Shown in pieces: positions 1 to 10,312 of a stretch of DNA of 64,000 bases (its first letter is position 1; every line of letters starts with the position of its first letter). The stretch covers positions 1-64,000 of the forward strand of contig VYZB01001146.1 of assembly GCA_013397455.1 (NCBI GenBank), in the 5' to 3' direction. Source of the stretch: Crotophaga sulcirostris (taxonomy: Eukaryota > Chordata > Aves > Cuculiformes > Crotophagidae). Made by a program: the position numbers and the translations under genes. Below the pieces are notes generated by a model that saw only the letters and a list, made by a program, of their open reading frames with translations, had not been told where the DNA came from and searched no databases.

Positions 1-94
1 CCATGGTTTAGGTGATGGGATGGTGTTAGTGTTGGCTTATAGGTTGGACTTGATGATCTCAGAGGTCCCTTCCAACCTGGTGATACTGTGATAC
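1..94 (+). mobile_element. CR1 LINE fragment, 3' end
   Basis: The sequence shows the usual avian CR1 3'-end wording: a stretch reading 'ttggacttgatgatctcaga', then 'ggtcccttccaacctgg', then a degenerate ATTCTGTGAT-like tail. The element enters from outside the window, so its 5' boundary is not visible. It is 5'-truncated 3'UTR sequence with no reading frame. The orientation follows from the tail lying to the right. Confidence 0.85.
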
Positions 95-1258
95 CCCAAT
101 AAAAATTTCTAACTGTTGCTATAGCAGTTTCTGGGAAAAAAAAACCTTCTTGACAAACTGGAAGAAAACAGTTTGAGATTTCCAAATTAAGACTTCTGAA
201 AAATCAGTTATATTTTGAGGGTTTGTATCAACTTGTGAGGGGACAACTATTACTTTAGATAATAATTTATTGCTGTTGGGTTTTGTTTCCTGACTGACTT
301 TGAACATGTTGATCATAGAATGTTTTACAAGAGAAGGGATGTACTATCATTGCTGTTGCACTGGTAGAGAAATTGAAACCTGATTTGAAAAGCGTTACCT
401 AAAGTCAAACAAGGTTATTGTAATGACCACTGGGGAAATTACAAGACCTTGCAAAAGTTTAGAGACATTTCTGTTGGAGCATCTGGTCTTGAAACACTCT
501 GCATCTCTTAGTTCTAATAAAATTGCATAACCTAAGTGACTTCAGGAGTTAGGAAGTGACTGATTTTCTGTTCCCTTGGTAAGAAATAATTCATGCAAGC
601 AGACTGACTGAAATTTTACTGTGCTACTGAAATGTGAAAACAGTGAAATATTGTTTGATACACTTTTTACAAGCAGAAATGACTGCATATGGGGACAAAA
701 TGTTTTAAAGGCAGATAGTATTCAAAATATAATAATACCAAGAAAGTTAAGCTCATTCTTTTGAAGCAAACAATATTAAAGAAATTGGAAAAAAAAGGCC
801 ACTTATTTCATGTATGTAGAAAGAAAATAGGATTTAATATCTTAAATGTGCCCAGATCAAATTTATAAAGAAAATGTATGAACAGGGAACATCAAAGCCA
901 TTTATAATTACTAAATGGTTTACATTAATCTGAAATGCATGGGAGAGGAGAAAGAGCTGGGAAAAATGAAGGCGTATTAAAAGTTGTACCAAATGCAAGA
1001 AAACTTTTGGCAGTTTATGCTGTTTTTAAAGGCTATTTTCCTGGAACAGATTTGTGTTTAGCTTTATTTTTTGTGAAATGCAGGTATCATCACTTGCTTA
1101 AACAAACCTTACATCCCCAAATACTACTGACATTGCTATCAGCAAAATGAAGCTGAAAGAAAAAATAATGCAAAGCTCTAATTTAACACATAATATGAAA
1201 ACATCTTGGATGTTTTAATTTTACTGTAGAAAACCAACATATGGTGTTATGCACATGA

Positions 1259-1274
1259 TATATATATATATATA
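1259..1274. repeat. (TA)n microsatellite
   Basis: About eight TA dinucleotides in a row, interrupted only at the edges. This is ordinary simple sequence. Confidence 0.9.
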
Positions 1275-2296
1275 CTCGGTTGTATCAGAATAGTCAGAGG
1301 AATGAATTCTGCAATTGTTTATGCAGCAGCAAATTACAGGAAAAATTGCTTCCTTTTAATAGAATCTGAAAACCTAGTAAGTGTGTTTCAGAGAAGGATT
1401 TTTCTCATCTAACTTTAAACACATATAACACAGAAGTCCACATCTGATCTAATCACCTAGGCATACTTAAAATTTTCCTGGCCCGCATTAAATATCTACT
1501 TTAGAACAAAATTAACTCTGAATATAAACCCAAAAGTGTATTTGAAGATGGAAGTAATCGCACATGCTGTGATTATAGAATTGTATCCCTGGGAAAGAGA
1601 AATTTCCCTCAAGGTTAAAGTTGTTAGGAAAGCATTAGGAAATTAGCATTCAAAAATCCAGATGCCAGTATGAAAGCTTTTCAGATATCTTGATGTCTAA
1701 AAATAATTAATCAATCCTTTCCCTTTATATTCAAATAAATATGAAAGTTCGGCACAACAATGGTTTCCTAGTTTTCAGTAGTTGAGATTCTGCAAAGCTT
1801 TCCATGAGGAGGCTTCACAGATGATTTAACAGCATGTTGAAAATATAATGTACTTCTGTGAAATGTGGAAGGTGCCATGAAATATTTAAATATCAATGGG
1901 TTAAGATGGAAAATGCCTAATGACTTTTCTTGTGGAATTGTATCTGATATATTTTGGATCCATTTGAAATCTTAAGGGATCTACCTAACACCTTAATCGC
2001 TGGAAAAATGCTGAAATAGTTACATCTGTACCAAAATTACTTTAACCAGGTCTTGAATTAAAAAACATTTGTATTTTTATTACAGACTATGAATTCCAAT
2101 ATATCTGTAATGGTGAAATCTCCTGAAAAGCTATTAACCAGGAGAATTACTTGGCTGAGAAAACCAACCTACTAAGCAATTTTGCGAAAATTAAAATTCA
2201 TTTCCTACACAGTGTAGTGTGCTTGTTCACTATAACCCCAGTAAATAGCTTTTTCTGTTGATGTTTCCCCTCTTTAAATTGGGAGAAGCAGTCATC

Positions 2297-2320
2297 TTTT
2301 TTTTTTTTTTTTTTTTTTTT
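2297..2320. repeat. T24 homopolymer
   Basis: Twenty-four consecutive T. It could be the tail of an old minus-strand retroposed copy, but no recognisable body is attached on the right side (agtccaagag...). It is most simply a homopolymer tract, and its length is prone to sequencing error. Confidence 0.9.
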
Positions 2321-3017
2321 AGTCCAAGAGCCTTCAAACCAGCTAAGCAAAAGTGCTGAGGATTTCAGAAAGACATTTAGGTTATTATTTAATAGCGGAC
2401 ATATTTCATAAGTACCTACCTGGTAAAATCATATATAACCAAAGCAAAAAAAATCTTACTTTTCATAACCTTTCTTCCTATTCCAGTGTCAAAAAAAAAA
2501 AAAGTACTGATTTTTGCCTCGACACCCCATAGGTGGACAAGCCAGTCATTGTTTTAGTAGGGTTCTGCTGCTTAAGATGATAGTGCTGCTGGGCTTTTTA
2601 GTCTATTTTGAAGATTGTTTCAATATTTTGTTAAAAGATTATCCTAGATACTAGAAGTAACCAGCTTCTACTACAGAGTTGTGCATCACAAATTGACAAA
2701 TTTGTCAAATTATCTGCTGCGTTCCAAGTAAGTCTTCTGCATCACGCAGACACAGGCATTATTTCCAGTATACAAGAAGCGGATCTTAAAATAAGCATCA
2801 ACTGTTCAATAGCTTCTTATTTTTCTCATAAACATCGAGTTAGCATTGGCAAAAGGTTACATGTATTGGTTAAAGAAGCTACTATTTCATAAAACATCCA
2901 GAAGTTCCCAAAGCATAACAATACAGGAGATTAATCTGAAAGGAGGTAACACAGGGGAACTGATGAATGTAAAACTGCAAATCTTTTGTGTTTACAAAAT
3001 CAACTGTTTATTTTCAG

Positions 3018-3050
3018 GAAGGCTTTGAAAATAACCATAACACTCATGAA
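3018..3050 (+). CDS. candidate 33-nt coding exon
   Basis: The segment follows an acceptor ending gtttattttcag and is followed by a strong donor, gtgagt. Read from its first base it gives EGFENNHNTHE, phase 0 in and phase 0 out, which fits the next candidate exon at 4255. It is only 11 codons, so an open frame is weak evidence. The product is unknown. It is listed because both splice signals are good and the phase agrees with its neighbour. Confidence 0.2.
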
Positions 3051-4254
3051 GTGAGTTCCCAATAATTTTGAGACTCCTTGCCAGGTGAAGCATTCATGGA
3101 CATATGACCTAGATATCCAGAAGATGTCTCTGTGTCCCAATGAAGAGATTTTACAAATAGGTCAATGAAAAGGATTCAGATTGCCTCAAAAATTATGTGC
3201 ATTAATGTTTCCAAAACTTACTCTTATTTTTTTTCAATTACTAAAAATTCAGAGAGAAATCCCCTCCATCAAAATCCAGCCCACAGCATTTCTGTGTTAA
3301 AGTTTAAAATGCTTTTGACTCCTAAGATAAATGGGAAATTCTTTTTTTCTTATTGTACCCAGGAGCTTTTATATAGTGTATTACAAAATGGCACAAAATA
3401 ATGAAGTTTAGAGAAGCCATTAAGGAAATAAAAGTGTTTTTCAACTAAGTAAAGATGCCTACAATTCAAACAATAGTACTGCATTTGGCAGATAATTAGT
3501 CAACGATTGTCTTTTGAACTCTGAAAATAAATTTGGAAGGAAGAGATATGCTATGCTCTAAAAAGTGACAGCTTTCACTGTTGTTTTTTTTTTCTTTTTA
3601 AGCCTTTTGCTTAAAGTTTTTTTTCAAAGACAGTTTTCTAACCAAGCACTCTAATTGTGTACACATGAATAAGCCTTGAGGAAACTCTACAGGTCTATTC
3701 AACTATATGCTATACAGATTTTAATTTTACAGATTCTTATTATTTTAGTTCCACTAAATGCTTTTAGCTAAGGTTGACCAAAACTTTTCCCTATGAGACC
3801 CTGTTTTGCATTCCTTATAATTGCCATATTTAAACTGTTCAGGCTGATATGCCCCATACCAGATGTCTACTCTAGGATGAATCATTTTGGAAAATTCCAG
3901 CATAAATATCTCAGTAGTTCTGTAATACTAAATAATCTCCCCACTAATATATTATTTTGAAGCCGTTAAGGGGAATATTATTTTTAATTCTCAATGAATC
4001 TTTCTTCATTTTACAATGGTGTCTTTGTTGAAATGGGTCCAAATGAAGCTGCAGCAACAAACACGCAACAACGAAACAAAAAATCTTAACCATAAAACAA
4101 GACCACACACCCTCCCCTACTGGTTTTATTAGGGGTCAAAATATGCCATTTGGAGATGTTTACAATTTTATACTAACTTCCTATAAAAATTTAGTATTGT
4201 ATAAATGTTTCCTATTTGTTCCTGATTTTCTCCTCTGTTTTTGCTCTCCTTCAG

Positions 4255-4331
4255 GTCCTTACACAAGAACAGACCGGTAAAACCACACGAAGTTTAACGC
4301 AGCAGATAAAGCAATCTGCAGACCTACAGAA
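4255..4331 (+). CDS. candidate 77-nt coding exon, best of the chain
   Basis: A long pyrimidine tract (ttttgctctccttcag) precedes the segment and a gtaagc donor follows it. Only one of the three forward frames is open. It begins VLTQEQTGKTTRSL and continues with a polar, probably helical stretch ending in SADLQ, phase 0 in and phase 2 out. The segment holds three CpGs in 77 nt, which is high for this CpG-poor window and could reflect conservation. I do not recognise the protein. It could be a pseudo-exon, or a non-coding RNA exon. Confidence 0.35.
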
Positions 4332-7300
4332 GTAAGCATATAGCAGCCTCAGCCTGCTGCCTCTTAGTCCAGTATGCTGGCAGGAATGGAGACACCACAG
4401 AATCATATTGACAAGAAGTCCTACCTGAATGAGGTCTTTTCTTTCACAAATGTTACTTTAGAAGAAAGAATAGCTAATTAGAAGGACAGAATGCTTAAAA
4501 TAGCATTTTGACTGTAAAAATCCATTTTTTTAACAAGTGTTTTCCAAATATATCAACAAAATGAAACAAAGATTAAGACCTGACTACAGATAAGTGTTGC
4601 TTTTTAAGCAATAACATCTTAAACACATAATATGCTATTGTGATAACTCCTCTGTTTATTTTTTTTAAATTTTCCTCTTCACAGAAGTCTTTTTTTTCCA
4701 ATACTTTATTCCAACCTTCTGGGAAGGTCTTTAGGGAAAGGTAAAAGTGACCTTTTAAAAGAAAAACTTTTTGCTTATCTGTGATTCAAAGTTGTGTTGT
4801 TACTCACAATATGTTAGGCACTGACTCTAACAAGAGAAAGAACATTGTGATCCCCAAGCAAAATTTGATGTAAGGTACGTGTGGGAAAAGATATTAACGG
4901 CTCAACAGATTTTAACAGCCCAGTGTTCACAAACTAAACCTCCAGTTCATTGCAGTTAACACTGAAAATATATGCTTGTAACTCTGGTCACACAAGCAAT
5001 TTCAGGCTGTGTCTACCCACACCTGTTGGGTACCCTCGTTTCCTTGGCACACAAGAAAAGCGCACAGTGACTGTCCGAGCTTTCTTCTCTGTGTGTCTGA
5101 GCACAGGTGCACGTGCACATATGCATGTTTGTGTTGAGAAGACAGTTCTCATGTTACCACCCTCCTCTCTTCTCCAGATACTAAGTTTGAGTTAAAATGT
5201 GTACTTACACAAGGGAACTTCGGAACAATTCTAAGTTTAGTAAAATAAACATAGCTTCAGAGCTTAGGAAGAGACTTCGAGTCATAAAGTATGCATTTAA
5301 GTATTTGCCTGATCAAAAGATATACAAAGTACAGAAAATGTAATGGAAAGTAAAAATACCTGTTAGCTTGCCATGTTAGGCTGTGTAATATGCTAGTAAC
5401 ACATCATTGTCATGTTATAGTTACATAATTTGTTTTCCTGTACCAACAGTTCAGCCATAGTCTTCCAAGAGGGTCCACATTTATGGCTGATTTTAAATTG
5501 TAAAGTGATAAAAGAGTTCCATTAAATACACTAGATGTTCTTGATAAGTATGTTTTAACAAAAGAATCAATCAGTGTGTTAAAATTAGTGGCAATCTACA
5601 GCATCACATAATATTCAATCACCATATAGCAGATAAATAACGAAGATGAAAGTTTCTCCATTTTTCACTATACATCACCCCAGCTCAATTTTGCCGCTTC
5701 AGCAGCTCTCTGAAAAAGAAATGTCTTGCAGCATGCCCTCAAGGGCATTAGATTTGGGCTATTTAAGATTAGGGAGACTTCACGGAGAATGCATTGCCAA
5801 GTATTCGCTCTCTTTTATATCTAGAAGGATCCAGTTTGAGTGATACGTGACGTGTAGTGGTTGAAGAGGGCCTGTGAGAGATATATGCCTGGGAAGACAC
5901 TAATAGCTTTACAGATCAGTTCAAAAAGGGCATGCCCTGCCTTTTATCCTTCAAGGCCTCATCTGGATGTTCATCAGCTTAGAGAAGTGATTAAATTAGT
6001 CTGTATTGCTATTTCACTTTACACTGAGATAAGGCGCATACTTCTCCAGTCTCTCTAATCTTTTTGCATCACTTGCTTCTCTTCTACACTGGATTGTATC
6101 CTATTGTTTTCTTTAGAAAAGACACTTAGCACCCAGAGTAATCAAGGCAAGTCCTACTGCCTTGTTAAAAGGAAGCTGCAGCAGTGTCATTTGCAGTTGC
6201 ATGGTGCACTAGAAGGCACAACACCTAAAAGTCAAACACTAATTGCTGTTACAGGCGGGATTGGTCTGATCAAATATAGGTACCTAAATAGTAGATATGT
6301 ACATCTGAAGCAGTCAGCCACCACAGAGAAGAAACAGATATTTTTAGGCCATGGTTTATCTGACCTCTTTCAGTCATCTACATGAGGAAGTCAGTCATGT
6401 CTGAAAGAGTCTTTGATTCTTTTTGGTGGCAACAAAGGCAGACTACAGTTTGTAGTTTACATATAGACACATGTATTTCTAAAGGTAGACGAGGTAAATC
6501 CTGTGTTGGTGAATGTGTCAGTGAGAGCAGCCTGTAAAAGTAGCACTTTTGTGCCTCTGTGTGTGATTCAGTTACACTCTTCTATCTGAAGAATATAGAA
6601 CATACTGCCTTTCTAGCTTCTTAGAGCAACTAAGTTAGTGGGCAATTGTGTCTTTAAAACTTGGAATTCACTTGTACAAAACATTGTTTTAAATTAATTA
6701 AAGTTTAAATTAAGTGAACTTCCAAAACACAGTGATTTATGTTTCTATAGACACAGTAGTCATAAGATACCCATGTACAATATCTTTAAATTTCAGAAGT
6801 TCAGAGTTCCTACTCTAGCACTTATGCACAGGAGTTGCCTTCATAGTCAGAAAGGGAAAAACATAAGACAAAACATTCAGATTAGAATGTCTTAGAGCAC
6901 TGAAAACGATTTCACAAAATTCAACACTAAATGAAGACTTATACTATAAGGTCTAATTTTTAGAAATACTGCTGAACAAATATTGTTTAAAGTACTTAAT
7001 TGTTTTAGACACCCAAGTTTGAAAGTAGGACTTGGTTTGCTATCCTGATTTATGTAAGTACACCTAATTGAAATAATTCATATGCCAATTATGCAGTTAT
7101 GTAATTCTTGGTGTTCTGAATATGAAACTGTCTGAAACTTAAACTGTGTAGGGAGTTATTAGGAGTGAAAAGATCTTCAGCAGAACTCTGAATCAGCAAA
7201 TACATGGTAATTCAGCATATATGAGCACAGAGTGACTTGAATGTGCATTTTCTGGTTTGTGTTATAGTAGGAAAATAGAATAATGTATAAATAACTCAAA

Positions 7301-7854
7301 CTAAAATACCATAGTTACCTGAGGTCAAGGAAAACATGGAAATTTCCGTAAGGTTTCTACTTTTTCTCTAACCGAGGATAGTCTTCACAGGAAGAAAGCA
7401 GACTTCATTGTCCATTTACAGAACTGGATATTGTAGTCAGTCGTTTCAGGAGTAAACATATTAAAATAATTGACGACATAAAAAATCTGAGTAAACATCA
7501 CTAATAGTCTATATTGCTTTGATACCTGGGAGAATACCTGTAAACCGTGTTACCTTCTAACCTTCTTAATATGTGACATTAACTTGCCAGGCTGAGTTAT
7601 TTTTATAATTCAAAAACTATTTTAGCTACTAGAGTGAAATATGGTATAGGTTTATTTAAGTGTGCACCTGTAAATGGACCTAAAGTGCATTCAGAGATTA
7701 TGATTCTTCAACTCCATGCTTAGAGTGGAGATCCTCTGAGATCAGTAAGGTTTCAACTACGGACAACCATGAGAACTGCGGTTGTTTGTAAGATTTCACT
7801 CTTCCCTATGTACTAACATGAAGTAAAGGACCAATATACTGGCTTAACTTTTTT
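4332..7854. other. non-coding stretch, no gene recognised
   Basis: Mostly unique AT-rich sequence. Several frames of 60-93 codons between 4950 and 6385 show no domain, signal or splice support. A strong-looking acceptor at about 5177 (cctcctctcttctccag) is not followed by a usable donor in an open frame. A 12-bp palindrome lies at 5927-5938. Confidence 0.6.
5927..5938. repeat. 12-bp perfect palindrome
   Basis: AGGGCATGCCCT reads the same on both strands. Its core GGGCATGCCC fits the p53-family half-site pattern RRRCWWGYYY. Only one half-site is evident, so function is not implied. Confidence 0.6.
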
Positions 7855-7915
7855 CATAGAATCATGGACTGGTTTGGTTTGGAAGGGACCTTAAAGATCA
7901 CCTACTTCTAACCAG
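7855..7915 (-). mobile_element. CR1 LINE fragment, 3' end
   Basis: The plus strand reads catagaatcatggactgg then ggaagggaccttaaagatca. This is the reverse complement of the CR1 3' end (aaggtcccttccaa...ccatgattctatg). It is short and 5'-truncated. Similarity fades after about 7912, just before the pyrimidine tract. Confidence 0.85.
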
Positions 7916-7952
7916 GTTCTCTCAGTCTGTTCTTGTATGGGAGGTGGTCCAG

Positions 7953-8022
7953 CCCTTTTCCCTTTTCCCTTTTCCCTTTTCCCTTTTTTCTTTTCCCTTT
8001 TTTCTTTTTCTTTTCCTTTTCT
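7953..8022. repeat. 70-nt pure pyrimidine tract, (CCCTTTT)n-like
   Basis: An uninterrupted run of C and T built from CCCTTTT units that decay to TTTTTC units on the right. It abuts a CR1 remnant. Mirror-repeat homopyrimidine tracts of this kind can form triplex DNA under supercoiling; that is known behaviour, not something shown here. Confidence 0.9.
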
Positions 8023-9276
8023 GTATAGAATCAGTTTGTTCTCACAGAAATGTTTTCTAGATGCAAGATATTTTCAGTCACTAAAGGCGGGCTGCTATAT
8101 TATACTTATGTGTATCAATGAAATAATTATGCAAGGTAAATAAATTCAGGTGTAGGAAGCAACATTAAAGCAAAGAATCCTCCCTATTTAATTATTAAAA
8201 GCAAGGAAAATAGCTATGCAACTGCCCCTAATGAGTGGATCAACATTGTTTTCTTCTTGATTGCTTTAGATACCGTAAATAAATTTAGGCACAACAAAAA
8301 TAGAGATTAATATAGATCAGCTGTAGGCTTGGAATTGCTGGGAATGAAGAAGGAGATTTATGCTAAAGAATAGATAGATTTTGTGATATAAGCCAAAATT
8401 TGATGCTGAAAATTGTGGAAAAGAGAGAAATTATACCAACTTATTTATTTTTTATGTTAGCATTTTCCAAGGTCACTGTTAGCTATATAGAAAACACACA
8501 GAATAATCTAAAATAATATTTTCCTAAAATCAACCCATTACCCTAATATACTAATAGTAAGGCAATCCAAATTTTGTAGGTTTGGTTTATGTCATATTAG
8601 AACTTAGTACCAATTAATTTTTAATTTATGAAGTTCTAGTAATCCTATCACTTACAAAATAAACTAATTATAAAGGCTGTTAGTCAAATACATTTAGTTT
8701 GTAATATTACACTTTTAAAAACATTACATAAAATTCCACAAATCTAAGAATTCACCTTAACTGCCAATGGATTTTTTTGTGAAAAGCAGTCTTGCCTTCA
8801 TATAACTGGCAGTAATGTAGGTTGTTTTACAGAATTGATTCTAATTCTTTGGTTTGGTCAAAGAAAAGCTTGGTATGGGTAGAAAGAGGAGTTCCAATTA
8901 ATATTTTAAATTTCTTCTCTGGTTAGTTCTCTGATCTGTGTACAAATTAGAAGAAAACTAGAGACTACTGTAAGGCTAAAAACATCTTTCTTCTCCCTTA
9001 TTGCCTTTGGCTGGTTGTATTAGAACCCCTCATGACTCTACATTCATAGATAACTTTGTTGCAGACACAAGTAAGCACCCAAATATTAGTGTCATGGAAA
9101 GAGTGAAGAAAGATGGAGAATGTCATTAGCGGAAAACATCTCTTGGATGGTCACGGACAGCAATGGGAGTTTGTAATTTCATGCTTCATCTGGTTGTGAT
9201 TTTAGTAACTCTAACATGAATGTGTCTTTTGCTTATAATTGTATTGCCTATAAAGGTTTGGTACATGAAAAAACAA
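8023..9276. other. AT-rich non-coding stretch
   Basis: No gene, repeat family or structured element was recognised. Confidence 0.6.
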
Positions 9277-9690
9277 CTAATCCAAACCAAAACATATCAA
9301 CAGATACATAACAAATAGCAATACTTCACTATCCAGTTGCTGGGGCTCTGTAAGCGTGTAAATTATCAATATACTATTTATGGCACAGAGGCAGGAGGTG
9401 ACTGTATCACCACTGTCTGCAGGTAAGATTAATTGACTGTAGGCAAGAGGTGGAGTGTTATGGTGTGCTTTTCTCCCCATCTGATCTTCTCCAGTAACTC
9501 TGATAAAGCAATAAGCACCAGTGGTGGTCATGATGGATGCATCTGGTCTGATGGTTGCATTCAGCTCAATGTGAATTTGTGGGAGGCAGATCACAACACA
9601 ATAGCCAAGGGCTAATCTATGGTAATGCAACCACCTGGCCACAGTGCTTGGCAGTGTTTGACTCAAGTCAAATTTGGAAGAAACTGGCAT
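9277..9690 (-). other. 137-codon open frame, unassigned
   Basis: An ATG-started frame of 137 codons, long for this window. Its middle part reads RPDASIMTTTGAYCFIRVTG, followed by a basic patch (GRKAHHN). The opposite strand is also open for 60 codons over the same bases. No domain is recognised, and no splice sites, polyadenylation signal or neighbouring coding support were found. It ends next to the ERV LTR at about 9.7 kb, so it may belong to an old mobile element. A chance frame is equally likely. Confidence 0.15.
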
Positions 9691-9691
9691 C

Positions 9692-10312
9692 TGCAGTCAG
9701 TATGCAAATATGATTATAAGTCAATCATCTTATTCCATAAATGGTGAGCAGCCCTAGAGCCCTTCAAGTTCTCCTGAAACAACAGCAGGCTGCATGTCAG
9801 GAACTCTCCTTGAGCAGGAATGCCTCTCAAGGTTACGTCTCAAGGCTGAGAGAATCCTTATCGTGTCAGATCCTCAGTAAATGAATGGGGAATACGTGCA
9901 CTGAAACTCTGAAATCGTAGCTAAGTGATATAAAGGATTGATTGTATATATATAATCCTTTGGACATAAACTATTGACCAAGTCTGGAACTAGGACTGGA
10001 TCCAGCCACACCTAGGCTCTTCTCTGAGAAGGAGTTTAGAGAGTAACAGGGTCCTTTCTAAACCTCATGGCTCAGTTGGAGGGTCTCCCTGAGTTTTGCC
10101 TCACCCTCTCCTCAATGCAGTAACTAGAGCACCTTGCCACCAAATCTCGCTAAACTACTGTTGCATTTACTATCAAACTTTGTCAAATTGCTGTCTTATA
10201 TCACTAAACAAATTGCTACTTCTCTCTTATGACTGAAGTGCATCAGTCTAACTCCATCTATGAGACTGGTAGAAGTTATAGTACTAAAGTTAGTGTTTAG
10301 CCTGTCACTACA
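9692..10312 (+). mobile_element. ERV long terminal repeat, probably solo or 3' LTR
   Basis: The block differs from its AT-rich surroundings and resembles an avian ERV LTR known to me in general form: an early 'ggtgagcagccctagagccc' segment, a TATA-like gatataaagg near 9928-9937, a middle reading 'aggactggatccagccacac', and a right end 'gtttagcctgtcactaca' with a terminal CA. The left boundary is approximate, and several TG dinucleotides between 9674 and 9702 could be the start. No target-site duplication was found, so the left side may be truncated. The family name and class are not assigned. Confidence 0.55.

Larger units (their letters stand above)
95..3017. other. AT-rich non-coding stretch
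   Basis: No gene is recognised here. The stretch holds a short TA microsatellite near 1259-1274, a 24-T run at 2297-2320 and an A run near 2491-2503. Open frames such as the 71-codon one at 935 have no supporting feature. One segment at 2086-2112 has a good acceptor (tatttttattacag) and an open frame reading TMNSNISVM before a possible gtgaaa donor. It is too short to call. Confidence 0.6.

Noticed and set aside
2491..2503. A run after an acceptor-like ttccag
   Set aside because: The supposed exon begins with a homopolymer and has no coding content. The A run is also too short to mark a retrocopy.
5178..5246. Possible exon after the strong acceptor at about 5177
   Set aside because: The one open frame (TKFELKCVLTQGNFGTILSL...) meets a stop with no usable donor before it, and its phase does not fit the 4255 candidate.
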